The notes beneath the pieces are model-generated. The model did not search any database. It saw nothing but the letters and a program-made list of their open reading frames with translations, and was not told the DNA's origin. Shown piece by piece: positions 24,932 to 35,257 of a stretch of 44,800 nucleotides of DNA. The position numbers were made by a program, and so were the translations under genes. This DNA is from an uncultured Burkholderiales bacterium (GTDB lineage Bacteria > Pseudomonadota > Gammaproteobacteria > Burkholderiales > Burkholderiaceae_C), in contig CAIZHQ010000010.1 in assembly GCA_903932865.1 (NCBI GenBank), positions 1 through 44,800 of the forward strand. Reading direction: 5' to 3'. Within the stretch, counting starts at the first letter, position 1. Every line of letters begins with the position of its first letter.

Positions 24932-26149
24932 TCAGTGAGCAGCCCACTGAATGGTGCTCAGATCGATGCCATCTTGGTGCATTTCCCACAGGGGGCTCAA
25001 GTCGCGCAGCTTGGCCACGTTCTCGCGGATGGTCTTGATCGCATAGTCGATGTCCTCTTCCGTGGACCAACGGCCAATCGTCATGCGCAAGCTGCTGTGG
25101 GCCAACTCGTCGCTGCGGCCCAGGGCGCGCAAGACATAGCTTGGCTCCAAGCTGGCCGAAGTGCAGGCCGAACCCGACGACACCGCCAGACCCTTGATGC
25201 CCATGATGAGTGATTCGCCTTCGACGAAGTTGAAGCTCATGTTGATGTTGTGCGGCACGCGCTGGGTGGCGTGGCCGTTCAAAAACACCTGTTCCATGTC
25301 GCTCAGGCCGTTGATCAGGCGGTCGTGCAAGGCGCGCGCCTTGGCATTGTCTTGCGCCATTTCCAACTTGGCGATGCGGAAGGCCTCGCCCATGCCCACG
25401 CACTGGTGGGTGGGCAAAGTGCCCGAGCGCATGCCGCGTTCGTGACCACCACCGTGCATTTGCGCTTCGAGGCGAATGCGGGGCTTGCGGCGCACATACA
25501 AAGCGCCAATGCCCTTGGGGCCATAGGTCTTGTGCGAGGCCAGGCTCATCAGGTCGATGGGCAGCTGGGCCATGTCGATCTCGACCTTGCCGGTGGCTTG
25601 CGCGGCATCGACGTGGAAGATGATGCCTTTTTCGCGGCACAGGTTGCCAATCGCGGTCACATCCTGGATCACGCCGATTTCGTTGTTCACGAACATGACG
25701 CTGATGAGGATGGTGTCGGGGCGAATGGCGGCTTTCAAGGCGTCCATGCTCAACAGACCATCGGCCTGCACATCCAGGTAAGTCACCTCAAAACCCTGGC
25801 GCTCCAGCTCACGCATGGTGTCGAGCACCGCTTTGTGTTCGGTCTTGACGGTGATCAGGTGCTTGCCGCGTGACTTGTAAAAATGCGCAGCGCCCTTGAT
25901 GGCCAAATTGTTGGACTCTGTGGCGCCGCTGGTCCAAACGATTTCGCGGGAGTCGGCGCCAATCAGGTCAGCCACTTGCTCGCGGGCCTTTTCGACGGCA
26001 GCTTCGGCCTCCCAGCCCCAAGCGTGGGTGCGCGATGCGGGGTTGCCAAAGTGTTCACGCAACCAAGGCACGATGGCGTCCACCACGCGAGGGTCGCAAG
26101 GGTTGGTGGCACCGTAGTCAAGGTAAATGGGGAAATGGGGTGTGGTCAT
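24932..26149 (-). CDS. iscS: cysteine desulfurase IscS
   Basis: The 405-aa PLP enzyme converts cysteine to alanine and donates sulfur to IscU and other acceptors. The PLP lysine is Lys207 in [11 protein letters not shown], and the sulfur-carrying Cys329 lies in [15 protein letters not shown]. The N-terminus ([17 protein letters not shown]) and the final [10 protein letters not shown] region are typical. One small difference is YGATNP, where many IscS read YAATTP. It follows iscR by 20 bases as the first enzyme gene of the operon. Confidence 0.97.
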   Translation of the reverse strand: MTTPHFPIYLDYGATNPCDPRVVDAIVPWLREHFGNPASRTHAWGWEAEAAVEKAREQVADLIGADSREIVWTSGATESNNLAIKGAAHFYKSRGKHLITVKTEHKAVLDTMRELERQGFEVTYLDVQADGLLSMDALKAAIRPDTILISVMFVNNEIGVIQDVTAIGNLCREKGIIFHVDAAQATGKVEIDMAQLPIDLMSLASHKTYGPKGIGALYVRRKPRIRLEAQMHGGGHERGMRSGTLPTHQCVGMGEAFRIAKLEMAQDNAKARALHDRLINGLSDMEQVFLNGHATQRVPHNINMSFNFVEGESLIMGIKGLAVSSGSACTSASLEPSYVLRALGRSDELAHSSLRMTIGRWSTEEDIDYAIKTIRENVAKLRDLSPLWEMHQDGIDLSTIQWAAH

Positions 26150-26169
26150 GGTCTGCTCTTGTTCTGGAA

Positions 26170-26706
26170 TCAGGGTTTGGCGAACATGTTGCCCAAGTCA
26201 AACACCGAGTTGGGCACATTCACGCGGATAGGCTGGCTGATCGGCATGGGGGCAATCGCACGCTTGAGGCTGGGCTTGTTTTCAACCACCAAACCTTTCG
26301 CCAATTGGTCGTCCACCAACTTTTGCAGGGATACCGAATCCAAAAACTCCACCATTTTGGAGTTCAGCGAAGCCCACAGGTCGTGCGTCATGCAGCGGCC
26401 CTCGCCACCGTTGCAATTTTCTTTACCGCCGCAGTGGGTGGCATCAATGGGCTCATCCACAGACAAAATGATATCGGCCACGGTGATTTCAGTGGATTTG
26501 CGGCCCAAGGTGTAACCGCCGCCAGGGCCACGGGTGGACTCCACCAAGTTGTGGCGGCGCAACTTGCCGAACAACTGCTCTAAATAAGACAAAGAAATCT
26601 GTTGGCGCTGGCTGATGGCGGCCAAGGTCACAGGGCCCGCGTCTTGGCGCAGAGCCAAATCAATCATGGCGGTGACGGCGAAACGGCCTTTGGTGGTGAG
26701 ACGCAT
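26170..26706 (-). CDS. iscR: Fe-S cluster-responsive repressor IscR
   Basis: The 178-aa Rrf2-family regulator starts [20 protein letters not shown] (ATG at 26706). The winged helix contains [26 protein letters not shown]. Cluster ligands are Cys92, Cys98 and Cys105, in [10 protein letters not shown] and GEGRCMTH, with the nearby His108. With a [2Fe-2S] cluster bound it represses its own operon. A matching site lies upstream at 26757-26783. The first gene of the isc operon here. Confidence 0.96.
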   Translation of the reverse strand: MRLTTKGRFAVTAMIDLALRQDAGPVTLAAISQRQQISLSYLEQLFGKLRRHNLVESTRGPGGGYTLGRKSTEITVADIILSVDEPIDATHCGGKENCNGGEGRCMTHDLWASLNSKMVEFLDSVSLQKLVDDQLAKGLVVENKPSLKRAIAPMPISQPIRVNVPNSVFDLGNMFAKP

Positions 26707-26756
26707 GGCAGGCTCCTGAAGTGATGGGGCGTTTGGTCCGTGTCCTGCAAAAGCAG

Positions 26757-26783
26757 GTTCCCGACTAAACAAGTCAAGTATAG
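26757..26783 (-). promoter_or_regulatory. IscR type 1 operator upstream of iscR
   Basis: The minus strand reads ATACTTGACTTGTTTAGTCG followed by GGAAC, which closely follows the known type 1 IscR motif (ATA...GACT...TAGTC...). It is 51 bases before the iscR ATG. A small hairpin CCTGC-TTTT-GCAGG lies just downstream (26744-26757). Autoregulation by holo-IscR is the expected function, inferred from the motif. Confidence 0.75.
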
Positions 26784-26820
26784 CCCAATCCCGATTAAAA
26801 CACTCGGGTTATGGGGTCAT

Positions 26821-28947
26821 TTAGGCCCGGATCAGCGGCACGATGTGGTCGCCCCCTGCCGCGCCAAAAGCCTGCTCCTTCAGAACGGTCAGCTGGTCGC
26901 GCACTTGGGCGGCTTTTTCGAACTCCAGGTTGCGGGCGTGCTCCATCATTTGCTTTTCCAGTTGCTTGATGGCACGGGCGATGTCTTTCTCAGTCATGTC
27001 CTCCACCTTGGCCCGTTGCACCGCTGCTTGCTCCAAGCGCTCGGCTTCTTTGCCCGATTTTTCGCTGTACACGCCGTCGATCAAGTCTTTGACCTTTTTG
27101 ACAATGCTCTTGGGCGTGATGCCCATGACCTCGTTGTGTGCCACTTGCTTGATGCGGCGGCGCTCAGTCTCGCCCATGGCTTTTTTCATGGACTCGGTGA
27201 TGCGGTCGGCGTACAAAATCGCCCGGCCGTTCAGGTTTCGGGCAGCACGGCCGATGGTCTGAATCAAGCTGCGCTCGGAGCGCAAAAAGCCTTCTTTGTC
27301 GGCGTCCAGAATCGCCACGAGCGAGACTTCGGGAATGTCCAAGCCCTCGCGCAGCAAGTTGATGCCCACCAGCACATCGAAAGCGCCCAGGCGCAGGTCA
27401 CGCAAAATTTCCACCCGCTCCACCGTGTCCACGTCGCTGTGCAAATAGCGCACCTTGACGCTGTTGTCGCTCAGGTAATCGGTGAGCTGCTCAGCCATGC
27501 GCTTGGTCAGCGTGGTGATCAGCACCCGCTCTTGCTTGTCCACCCGGATACGGATTTCCTGCAGCACGTCGTCCACCTGGTGGGTGGCGGGACGCACCTC
27601 AACCTGTGGATCGACCAAGCCCGTGGGGCGCACCACCTGCTCGACCACTTTGCCCGAATGCGTCTTTTCATAGTCGGCGGGCGTGGCCGAGACAAAGATG
27701 CACTGGCGCATGCGCTTCTCAAATTCTTCAAACTTCAGCGGCCGGTTGTCCAAGGCGCTGGGCAAGCGAAAGCCGTATTCCACCAGCGTGGTTTTGCGCG
27801 CCTTGTCGCCGTTGTACATGGCGTTGAGCTGGCCAATCATCTGGTGGCTTTCGTCCAGAAACATGATGGCGTCGGGCGGCATGTAGTCGGTCAGCGTGCT
27901 GGGCGCGTCACCAGGTGCCGCGCCCGACAAATGACGGGTGTAATTTTCAATGCCCTTGCAGTGCCCGACTTCGGACAGCATTTCCAAATCGAAACGCGTG
28001 CGCTGCTCCAGGCGTTGCGCCTCGACCAGCTTGCCCATGCCCACCAGTTCTTTCAGGCGTTGGGCCAACTCGATTTTGATGGTCTCTACTGCCGCCAGCA
28101 CCTTGTCGCGTGGCGTCACATAGTGGCTGGACGGGTAAACCGTGAAGCGCGGGATTTTCTGCCGAATGCGCCCAGTGAGCGGGTCGAACAACTGCAGGCT
28201 GTCGATTTCGTCGTCGAACAACTCGATGCGAATCGCCAGCTCGGAGTGTTCTGCCGGGAACACGTCAATGGTGTCACCTCGCACCCGGAACTTACCTCGG
28301 CTGAATTCCATGTCATTGCGCTGGTATTGCATGCGGATCAGCTGCGCGATCACATCGCGCTGGCCCAGCTTGTCGCCAGAGCGCAGTGTCATGATCATGC
28401 GGTGGTAACTCTCGGGCTCGCCGATGCCGTAAATGGCCGACACGGTGGCCACGATCACCACATCGCGCCGCTCCATGATGCTTTTGGTGCAGCTCAAGCG
28501 CATCTGCTCGATGTGCTCATTGATGGCCGAGTCTTTCTCGATGAACAAATCGCGCTGAGGCACATAGGCCTCGGGCTGGTAGTAGTCGTAGTAGCTCACA
28601 AAGTACTCGACCGCGTTCTTCGGGAAAAACTCACGGAACTCGCTGTACAGCTGAGCCGCCAGCGTCTTGTTGGGCGCAAACACGATAGCGGGCCGCCCCA
28701 GTTGAGCGATCACATTGGCCATGGTGAAGGTCTTGCCTGAGCCGGTCACCCCCAAAAGGGTTTGAAACACCTCGCCGTCTTGGACACCCTCGACCAACTG
28801 CTCGATCGCCACCGGCTGATCGCCCGCGGGCGGGTATGGTTGGCACAGCTCAAAAGGCGAACCGGGGTAGCTGACAAAGCTACCTGCAGCGTAAGGATCC
28901 GCATCTGGGTTCGCTTCAACAATGGAAATGGGAGACAAGTTGGACAT
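26821..28947 (-). CDS. uvrB: excinuclease ABC subunit B
   Basis: UvrB verifies DNA damage and recruits UvrC in nucleotide excision repair. The 708-aa product has the Walker A motif [15 protein letters not shown] (about 65-79), the beta-hairpin region with [14 protein letters not shown], helicase motifs such as [13 protein letters not shown] and [14 protein letters not shown], and QTIGRAARN. The C-terminal UVR motif (about 660-700, [20 protein letters not shown]) binds UvrC. The first ATG gives an N-terminal leader of about 20 residues, somewhat longer than in other UvrB proteins. It is divergent from the aminotransferase, with 120 bases between. Confidence 0.97.
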   Translation of the reverse strand: MSNLSPISIVEANPDADPYAAGSFVSYPGSPFELCQPYPPAGDQPVAIEQLVEGVQDGEVFQTLLGVTGSGKTFTMANVIAQLGRPAIVFAPNKTLAAQLYSEFREFFPKNAVEYFVSYYDYYQPEAYVPQRDLFIEKDSAINEHIEQMRLSCTKSIMERRDVVIVATVSAIYGIGEPESYHRMIMTLRSGDKLGQRDVIAQLIRMQYQRNDMEFSRGKFRVRGDTIDVFPAEHSELAIRIELFDDEIDSLQLFDPLTGRIRQKIPRFTVYPSSHYVTPRDKVLAAVETIKIELAQRLKELVGMGKLVEAQRLEQRTRFDLEMLSEVGHCKGIENYTRHLSGAAPGDAPSTLTDYMPPDAIMFLDESHQMIGQLNAMYNGDKARKTTLVEYGFRLPSALDNRPLKFEEFEKRMRQCIFVSATPADYEKTHSGKVVEQVVRPTGLVDPQVEVRPATHQVDDVLQEIRIRVDKQERVLITTLTKRMAEQLTDYLSDNSVKVRYLHSDVDTVERVEILRDLRLGAFDVLVGINLLREGLDIPEVSLVAILDADKEGFLRSERSLIQTIGRAARNLNGRAILYADRITESMKKAMGETERRRIKQVAHNEVMGITPKSIVKKVKDLIDGVYSEKSGKEAERLEQAAVQRAKVEDMTEKDIARAIKQLEKQMMEHARNLEFEKAAQVRDQLTVLKEQAFGAAGGDHIVPLIRA

Positions 28948-29067
28948 CTTTTCAAATCAGCCGCTGGTGAAATCAGCGACAAAGGCCCGTTAAAATCAGG
29001 GGAAACCCGAAAGCCTAACCGAGGATCGGGTTTCCTGCCACCACTGAACACAATCCAAGGACTTTCC

Positions 29068-30264
29068 ATGTCTCTGTTTTCCGCCGTCGAAATGGCCCCC
29101 CGCGACCCGATCCTGGGTCTGAATGAGCAATTCAACGCCGACACCAACCCCAACAAGGTCAACCTGGGCGTGGGCGTTTATTTCGACGACAACGGCAAAT
29201 TGCCCCTGCTGCAGTGCGTGCAAGCCGCCGAAAAAACCATGATGGCCACGCCCACCGCGCGCGGCTACCTGCCGATAGACGGCATCGTGGCGTATGACAG
29301 CGCGGTCAAAGCCCTGGTGTTTGGTGCCGAGTCGGATGTGGTCAAGGCTGGGCGTGTGTCCACCGTGCAGGCCATTGGCGGCACGGGCGGCCTGAAAATC
29401 GGTGCCGACTTCCTGAAAAAAGTCAGCCCCAAGGCCAAAGTACTGATTTCCGACCCCAGTTGGGAAAACCACCGCGCCATCTTCGTGAATGCAGGTTTTG
29501 AAGTCGAGAGCTACACCTATTACGACGCGGTCAATCGGGGCGTGAACTTCGAAGGCATGTTGGCCAGCCTGAACGCCGCGGCCGCGGGCACCATCGTTGT
29601 GTTGCACGCCTGCTGCCACAACCCGACCGGCTACGACATCACTGCTGCCCAATGGGACAAGGTCATTGCCGTCGTCAAGGCGAGAAACCTCACCGCCTTT
29701 TTGGACATGGCTTACCAAGGCTTTGGCCACGGCATCCAAGAGGACGGGGCCGTGATCGGCAAGTTTGTGGCTGCGGGCCTGAACATTTTTGTGTCGACGT
29801 CGTTCTCCAAGAGCTTCAGCCTGTACGGTGAGCGTGTGGGCGCCTTGTCGGTGGTGGCTTCTGACAAAGAAGAAGCCTCGCGCGTGTTGTCGCAACTCAA
29901 AATCGCGATCCGCACCAACTACTCCAACCCACCCATCCACGGTGGTGCGGTGGTGGCGGCTGTGTTGAACAATCCCGAACTGCGCGCCCAGTGGGAAAGC
30001 GAACTGGCCGAAATGCGCGTGCGCATCAAGGCCATGCGCCAAAAACTGGTGGACAGCCTGAAATCCGCTGGCGTGCAACAGGACATGAGCTTCATCACCA
30101 CCCAGATCGGCATGTTCAGCTATTCGGGGCTGACCAAAGACCAGATGGTGCGCCTGCGCAGCGAGTTTGGTGTTTACGGCACCGACACCGGCCGCATGTG
30201 CGTGGCGGCGCTCAACAGCAAAAACATCGATTACGTCTGCGCATCGATTGCCAAAGTCGTCTGA
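29068..30264 (+). CDS. aspartate/aromatic amino acid aminotransferase
   Basis: The 398-aa class I aminotransferase starts MSLFSAVEMAPRDPILGLNE (ATG at 29068). It belongs to the AspC/TyrB subgroup, which exchanges amino groups between aspartate or aromatic amino acids and 2-oxoglutarate. The PLP lysine is Lys248 in STSFSKSFSLYGERVGALS. Other landmarks are NLGVGVYFDDNGKLPLL, ACCHNPTGYDIT and RTNYSNPPIHGG. Length is as expected. The frame runs on upstream into the intergenic region but without homology. A strong terminator follows, so it is a single-gene transcript. AspC versus TyrB preference cannot be settled. Confidence 0.93.
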   Translation: MSLFSAVEMAPRDPILGLNEQFNADTNPNKVNLGVGVYFDDNGKLPLLQCVQAAEKTMMATPTARGYLPIDGIVAYDSAVKALVFGAESDVVKAGRVSTVQAIGGTGGLKIGADFLKKVSPKAKVLISDPSWENHRAIFVNAGFEVESYTYYDAVNRGVNFEGMLASLNAAAAGTIVVLHACCHNPTGYDITAAQWDKVIAVVKARNLTAFLDMAYQGFGHGIQEDGAVIGKFVAAGLNIFVSTSFSKSFSLYGERVGALSVVASDKEEASRVLSQLKIAIRTNYSNPPIHGGAVVAAVLNNPELRAQWESELAEMRVRIKAMRQKLVDSLKSAGVQQDMSFITTQIGMFSYSGLTKDQMVRLRSEFGVYGTDTGRMCVAALNSKNIDYVCASIAKVV

Positions 30265-30294
30265 TTGCCCCTCTTCCAGACTGAAATCCAGTTC

Positions 30295-30325
30295 GAAACC
30301 GCCCCTGACGGGGCGGTTTCTTTTT
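30295..30325 (+). terminator. intrinsic terminator of the aminotransferase gene
   Basis: GAAACCGCCCC and GGGGCGGTTTC form a perfect 11-base stem with a TGAC loop and are followed by TTTTT. It starts 30 bases after the stop. Confidence 0.93.
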
Positions 30326-30393
30326 GGACGGTCAGGAAGGTGACTGTCAATTAGGGGGCAAACTCAAAAAATACCAGCGGGTCTCCTGTAGTA

Positions 30394-30420
30394 TTGCTGC
30401 AGCGCACCATTTTGTTGCAA
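30394..30420 (+). promoter_or_regulatory. possible PhaR-type site upstream of phaZ
   Basis: TTGCTGCAGCGCA followed by TTTTGTTGCAA resembles the TGC/GCA-rich elements bound by PhaR, the PHB-responsive repressor of phasin genes in Burkholderiales. It sits 13-40 bases before the phaZ ATG. The match is only by eye, and no phaR gene lies in the window. Confidence 0.3.
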
Positions 30421-30433
30421 GGGAAACTGTCAC

Positions 30434-31921
30434 ATGCTTTATCAGATTTACGAAACGCAACGCTCGATCATGGAGCCTTTTTCCGATCTGGCCCAGGCGG
30501 CAGCCAAGCTCTACAGCAACCCCCTGAACCCCATGGCGCAAACGCCTTTGGCCCAGCGCGTGTCCGCTGGCTACGCCCTGATGCACCGTTTGGGCAAAGA
30601 CTACGAAAAACCAACTTTTGGCATCCAGACCGTCAAGGTCAACCAAACGGACGTCGCCATCCATGAGCGCATCGAGATCGACAAGCCCTTTTGTGAGCTG
30701 CGCCGCTTCAAGCGCTTCACGGACGACCCGGCAACCCTGGCACTCCTCAAAAGCCAGCCCGTGGTTTTGATGGTAGCGCCTTTGTCCGGCCACTACGCCA
30801 CGTTGCTGCGCGACACTGTCAAAACCATGCTGCAAGGCCACAAGGTCTACATCACCGACTGGAAAAACGCCCGCTTGGTGCCCATGTCCGAAGGCGAATT
30901 CCACCTGGACGACTACATCAACTACGTGCAGGAATTCATCCGCCACCTGCAGTCCATCTATGGCCACTGCCATGTGGTCAGCGTGTGCCAGCCCACCGTT
31001 CCGGTATTGGCGGCCGTGTCCTTGATGGCCAGTCGTGGCGAGAAGACCCCGCTGACCATGACCATGATGGGTGGCCCCATCGATGCGCGCAAGTCGCCCA
31101 CCGCGGTCAACAACTTGGCGACCAACAAAAGTTTTGAGTGGTTCGAGAGCAATGTGATCTACCGCGTACCGGCCAACTTCCCAGGTGCCGGTCGCCGTGT
31201 GTACCCCGGGTTTTTGCAACACACGGGTTTTGTGGCCATGAACCCCGACCGCCATGCCAAAAGCCATTACGACTACTTCAAGGACCTGATCAAGGGCGAC
31301 GACACCAGCACCGAAGCGCACCGCAAGTTTTACGACGAGTACAACGCCGTGCTCGACATGGATGCCGATTACTATTTGGAAACCATCCAAACCGTGTTCC
31401 AGGACTTCAAACTGGTCAAGGGCACTTGGGACGTCATGGGTGTGGACGGCAAAGTGGAGCGCGTCCGCCCTCAGGACATCCAAGGCACGGCATTGATGAC
31501 TGTCGAAGGTGAGCTGGACGACATCTCGGGCTCGGGCCAAACCCGCGCTGCACAAGACCTCTGCACTGGCGTGCCTGCCGGCGAACGACAACACCTGGAA
31601 GTGCCTGGCGCAGGCCATTACGGCATCTTCAGTGGACGCCGCTGGCGCGACATCGTGTACCCACAGGTGGTGAAATTCATCCAAGCTCATGCTGGCCATT
31701 CAAAGGCCAATGCCCCAGCCAAAGTGACCGCCAAAGCTGTGGCTGCCCAAGCACCCGTCAAAACCCGTGTCAAAGCGGCACCTGCTGCCAAGCCAGCGGG
31801 CAAGGCTGTTGTGCCAACCGCCGTCAAAGTCGCTGCCAAGTCCAACGCCAAAGCGGCACCTGCTGCCAAAAGCAAACCCGGTGTCAAAACGCGCTGGGTA
31901 GAGACCAAGAAAAAAGCCTGA
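30434..31921 (+). CDS. phaZ: intracellular polyhydroxybutyrate depolymerase with basic tail
   Basis: Residues 1-420 match the PhaZa-type enzyme of Ralstonia that mobilises native PHB granules. The catalytic Cys185 is in [12 protein letters not shown], the acid is near Asp362 in [11 protein letters not shown], and His395 is in [10 protein letters not shown]. The family is usually about 420 residues. Here about 70 extra residues (424-495) are rich in Lys, Ala, Pro and Val, with repeats like [13 protein letters not shown], similar in style to the histone-like tails of PhaM/PhaF-type granule proteins. The start [16 protein letters not shown] is typical. The ferredoxin gene follows after five bases, so they share a message. 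Confidence 0.92.
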   Translation: MLYQIYETQRSIMEPFSDLAQAAAKLYSNPLNPMAQTPLAQRVSAGYALMHRLGKDYEKPTFGIQTVKVNQTDVAIHERIEIDKPFCELRRFKRFTDDPATLALLKSQPVVLMVAPLSGHYATLLRDTVKTMLQGHKVYITDWKNARLVPMSEGEFHLDDYINYVQEFIRHLQSIYGHCHVVSVCQPTVPVLAAVSLMASRGEKTPLTMTMMGGPIDARKSPTAVNNLATNKSFEWFESNVIYRVPANFPGAGRRVYPGFLQHTGFVAMNPDRHAKSHYDYFKDLIKGDDTSTEAHRKFYDEYNAVLDMDADYYLETIQTVFQDFKLVKGTWDVMGVDGKVERVRPQDIQGTALMTVEGELDDISGSGQTRAAQDLCTGVPAGERQHLEVPGAGHYGIFSGRRWRDIVYPQVVKFIQAHAGHSKANAPAKVTAKAVAAQAPVKTRVKAAPAAKPAGKAVVPTAVKVAAKSNAKAAPAAKSKPGVKTRWVETKKKA

Positions 31922-31926
31922 GGCCC

Positions 31927-32616
31927 ATGCCCACTTCCAACCGAACAGCGCCTGATGTCCGGGCGCTTTTCTTATGGCTGAACGATGCCTTGCCCCAAAC
32001 GCAGTGCACGCGTTGCGGGTTTCCGGACTGCGCCAGCTATGCCATGGCCATGGCCGAGGGGCAAGCACCGATCAACCAATGCCCGCCAGGCGGACAAGAG
32101 GGCATACAGCGGCTTTCAGCGCTGACAGGCCTGCCTGCCATACCACTCAACCCCGAACACGGCCAAGAGGGGCCACGCCACGTGGCCATCATCGATGAGG
32201 CTTGGTGCATCGGTTGCACGCTGTGCATCAATGCCTGTCCGACCGATGCGATTTTGGGAGCCAACAAAGTCATGCACACCGTGATGGAGCCTTGGTGCAC
32301 GGGGTGTGAATTGTGCATCCCGGTGTGCCCGGTGGACTGCATTGCGTTGGAAAACGTCACGGGCACGCGCACAGGCTGGGTAGCATGGTCCGCGCAAGAG
32401 GCCCAGACCGCACGCACACGCTATGAGTCACGCCAAAAAAGACTTGTGCGTGAAGAGGCTGCCCACCAAACCCGAGTGATCACCGAGGCGGAACACACCT
32501 TGGCCGACTTGCCTGCCCACACCAAAGGCGCAGACAAGCCGCCCGAAATGGACCGCAAAAGGGCCATCATCGAAGCGGCGCTGGCCAAAGCAAAAGCCCG
32601 CCAGACCGGAGCCTGA
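31927..32616 (+). CDS. soluble RnfB/RsxB-like ferredoxin
   Basis: The 229-aa product has an N-terminal 4Fe-4S module of RnfB type ([19 protein letters not shown], with a later Cys in NQCPPGG). Two classical 4Fe-4S motifs follow: [16 protein letters not shown] and [16 protein letters not shown]. The hydrophobic membrane anchor of true RnfB is missing, and no other rnf genes are present, so it is a stand-alone soluble electron carrier. Such proteins are common in Betaproteobacteria; their partner is not established. The C-terminus (about 150-229) is a charged helix rich in Arg, Lys and Glu. It is co-transcribed with phaZ. Confidence 0.85.
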   Translation: MPTSNRTAPDVRALFLWLNDALPQTQCTRCGFPDCASYAMAMAEGQAPINQCPPGGQEGIQRLSALTGLPAIPLNPEHGQEGPRHVAIIDEAWCIGCTLCINACPTDAILGANKVMHTVMEPWCTGCELCIPVCPVDCIALENVTGTRTGWVAWSAQEAQTARTRYESRQKRLVREEAAHQTRVITEAEHTLADLPAHTKGADKPPEMDRKRAIIEAALAKAKARQTGA

Positions 32617-32624
32617 CGGGCCTT
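32596..32624 (+). terminator. probable terminator after the phaZ-ferredoxin pair
   Basis: GCCCGCCAG and CTGACGGGC form an 8-pair stem with one mismatch, overlapping the stop of the ferredoxin gene and followed by CTTT. The U-tract is short, so it is only a probable terminator. Convergent transcription from the carboxylase operon ends on the other side. Confidence 0.45.
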
Positions 32625-32700
32625 TGAGAAGCTTGCTGGTGGAGGCTGAAGCCACCGCCCTACAAAGCGCTGCAAGTCGGACCTTCAGGCTCAACCCAAC

Positions 32701-33189
32701 TCAATGCGCGTTGGCCGCCAACGCGGCAAATGCACCGACCACCTCGGGCGGTGCCTGCACCAATTCGATCAACACGCCCTCGCCGCCAATCGGAAACTCT
32801 TCGTTCGCTTTGGGGTGCAAAAACGTGATGTCAAATCCAGCAGCGCCCTTGCGTATGCCACCCGGCGCAAAACGTACACCTTGTGACGTGAGCCAATCCA
32901 CCGCCACTGGCAAGTCGTCAATCCACAAACCGATGTGGTTGAGCGGCGTGGTGTGCACGGCCGGCTTTTTTTCAGGGTCGAGTGGTTGCATCAAATCAAC
33001 CTCGACCTTGAAGGGACCAGAGCCGATGGCGCAGATGTCCTCGTCCACGTTCTCGCGTTCACTTTTGTAGGTGCCGATCACCTCCAGGCCAAACATCTCG
33101 ACCCAGAGCTTTTGTAAACGCCCTTTGTCAGGGCCACCAATGGCAATTTGCTGGACGCCCAGAACTTTGAAGGGACGCGGATGGCTCAT
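32701..33189 (-). CDS. VOC/glyoxalase-fold protein, probable methylmalonyl-CoA epimerase
   Basis: The 162-aa protein has two glyoxalase-fold halves: [19 protein letters not shown] at the start and [18 protein letters not shown] in the middle, ending with [13 protein letters not shown]. Its ATG overlaps the pccA stop by one base (TAATG), and it is the last gene of the mutase operon. The epimerase joining PccAB (which makes S-methylmalonyl-CoA) and the mutase (which uses the R form) is otherwise missing, so this is the best candidate. Metal ligands seen are His in LNHIG and Glu in LIELV. The first ligand is Gln (VQQIA) where characterised epimerases have His, so another VOC activity is possible. 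Confidence 0.7.
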   Translation of the reverse strand: MSHPRPFKVLGVQQIAIGGPDKGRLQKLWVEMFGLEVIGTYKSERENVDEDICAIGSGPFKVEVDLMQPLDPEKKPAVHTTPLNHIGLWIDDLPVAVDWLTSQGVRFAPGGIRKGAAGFDITFLHPKANEEFPIGGEGVLIELVQAPPEVVGAFAALAANAH

Positions 33190-35237
33190 TATTCAAACTC
33201 CACGATCATCTGGTCCACTGTCAGCGATTCGCCTTTGGCAGCGACCACCTTCTTGACCACGCCGTCTTGCGCCGCAAACAAAACGTTTTCCATCTTCATG
33301 GCTTCGATCACGGCCACGCGTTCGCCTGCTTGCACCTTTTGACCCACCGACACGGCCACGTCGACCAAGAGGCCAGGCATGGGCGACAAGACAAAGCGGC
33401 TCAAGTCGGGTGGGGCCTTGTAAGGCATGAGCTGGTGCAGCTCGGCCATACGGGGAGACATCACCAGCGCTTGAATGCGGGTACCGTTGTGCTGCACTTG
33501 CAAAGCCAATGGGTTCTTCAAGGTACCACGCTCGATTTGCGCGGTGAAGGGCTTGCCATTGCAAGTGCCTTCGATGCGGATGTCGTTCAAGCGCGAGTTG
33601 CTGGCGATGGCGTAGGTTTTGCTATTCACCGTGATCTGCGCTTCGCCGTGCTTGCCCGCAAACTCGTCCACATGCACGGGCACATAACGGTTGTTGCCCG
33701 CTTTGCCCAGTTCCACCACGGCGTAGTCTTGGCCAACTTGCACGTCGTAACCTGGCAACTGACCACTCAAACCCGCGGCACGTTCGCGCGACTTGCGACG
33801 AACGAAGGCCGCCAGGGCGGCCAAGAAGTCGTGGTCTTCGTGGGGCACATCTTCGGCGCGAAAACCATGGCTGTATTGCTCGGCGATGAAGCCGGTGTTG
33901 AAATCACCCGACACAAAACGAGGGTGTGCCAGCAAAGCGGCCTGGAAGGGAATGTTCGAGCTGATGCCGCGAATGACAAAACCGTTCAGGGCTTCGCGCA
34001 TTTTGGCAATTGCGTCGTTGCGGTCTTTGCCGTGCACAATCAACTTGGCGATCATCGAGTCGTAGAACATCGGAATCTCGCCACCGTCTTGCACGCCAGT
34101 GTCCACCCGCACACCGTAAAGTTTGGCGGTGTTGCCTTGGAACATGGTTTGTTTGGGCGTCTGAAAGCGCACCAAGCGGCCAGTAGACGGCAAGAAGTTG
34201 CGGAACGGATCTTCGGCATTGATACGGCACTCGATGGCCCAGCCGTTGCGCTGAACATCTTTTTGTTCCAAAGGCAGCTTCTCACCGGCAGCCACGCGGA
34301 TCATCAACTCTACCAAGTCGAGGCCAGTGATGGCTTCGGTCACGGGATGCTCCACCTGCAAACGGGTGTTCATCTCCAAAAAGTAAAAGCTCTGGTCTTT
34401 GCCGACCACAAACTCCACCGTTCCGGCCGATTGGTATTTCACCGCCTTGGCCAATTGCACCGCTTGCTCGCCCATGGCTTTGCGGGTGGCGTCAGAGATG
34501 AAAGGTGATGGCGCCTCTTCAATGACTTTTTGGTGACGGCGCTGAATCGAACACTCTCGCTCGTTCAAATAAATCACGTTGCCGTGGCTGTCACCCAGTA
34601 CCTGAATTTCGATGTGGCGGGGCTCTTCAACAAACTTCTCGATGAACACACGGTCATCGCCAAAACTGTTGCGCGCTTCGTTGCGGCAAGAAGTGAAGCC
34701 TTCCAATGCCTCCTTGTCGTTGAAGGCCACGCGCAGGCCCTTGCCGCCGCCGCCTGCCGAGGCTTTGATCATCACCGGGTAGCCGATGCCCTTGGCAATT
34801 TCGACGGCTTTTTCAGCCGTCTCAATCGCGTGGTTCACGCCGGGAATGCAGTTCACGCCCGCAGCCCCCGCCAGTTTTTTGGACTCGATCTTGTCACCCA
34901 TGGCGGCAATCGAAAAATGGCGTGGGCCAATGAAGGCAATGCCCTCTTCTTCGCAGCGCTTGGAGAACTCGGCGTTCTCGCTCAAGAAACCATAACCTGG
35001 GTGGATGGCCTGGGCACCGGTGGCTTTGGCGGCTGCGATGATTTTGTCGGCCACCAGGTACGACTCGCGCGAAGGCGCGGGTCCGAGCAAGACGGCTTCG
35101 TCGGCCAGTTGCACATGGCGTGCCTCTTTGTCGGCTTCGGAGTAAACGGCCACGGTCTGGATGCCCATTTTGTGGGCAGTGGCGATGACGCGGCAGGCGA
35201 TTTCACCGCGGTTGGCGATCAAAATTTTGGTAAACAT
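33189..35237 (-). CDS. pccA: propionyl-CoA carboxylase, biotin carboxylase/BCCP subunit alpha
   Basis: The 682-aa product starts [20 protein letters not shown] (ATG at 35237, GAAGGAG before it). Its N-terminal biotin carboxylase (1-450) has the ATP-grasp signature [34 protein letters not shown] and QVEHPVTE. A middle BT domain links to the beta subunit, and the C-terminal biotinyl domain carries Lys648 in [13 protein letters not shown]. It carboxylates biotin with ATP and bicarbonate for PccB. It follows pccB by 20 bases. The domain set is that of a PccA, not of a short AccC. Confidence 0.95.
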   Translation of the reverse strand: MFTKILIANRGEIACRVIATAHKMGIQTVAVYSEADKEARHVQLADEAVLLGPAPSRESYLVADKIIAAAKATGAQAIHPGYGFLSENAEFSKRCEEEGIAFIGPRHFSIAAMGDKIESKKLAGAAGVNCIPGVNHAIETAEKAVEIAKGIGYPVMIKASAGGGGKGLRVAFNDKEALEGFTSCRNEARNSFGDDRVFIEKFVEEPRHIEIQVLGDSHGNVIYLNERECSIQRRHQKVIEEAPSPFISDATRKAMGEQAVQLAKAVKYQSAGTVEFVVGKDQSFYFLEMNTRLQVEHPVTEAITGLDLVELMIRVAAGEKLPLEQKDVQRNGWAIECRINAEDPFRNFLPSTGRLVRFQTPKQTMFQGNTAKLYGVRVDTGVQDGGEIPMFYDSMIAKLIVHGKDRNDAIAKMREALNGFVIRGISSNIPFQAALLAHPRFVSGDFNTGFIAEQYSHGFRAEDVPHEDHDFLAALAAFVRRKSRERAAGLSGQLPGYDVQVGQDYAVVELGKAGNNRYVPVHVDEFAGKHGEAQITVNSKTYAIASNSRLNDIRIEGTCNGKPFTAQIERGTLKNPLALQVQHNGTRIQALVMSPRMAELHQLMPYKAPPDLSRFVLSPMPGLLVDVAVSVGQKVQAGERVAVIEAMKMENVLFAAQDGVVKKVVAAKGESLTVDQMIVEFE

Positions 35238-35257
35238 GTTCTTCTTCTCCTTCGGGC

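Noticed and set aside
26740..28740. Plus-strand frame of 666 codons opposite uvrB
   Set aside because: No recognisable motif and shadow-type composition; the UvrB frame has all helicase motifs.
30347..31699. Minus-strand frame of 450 codons opposite phaZ
   Set aside because: It overlaps the whole depolymerase in antisense and carries no motif.
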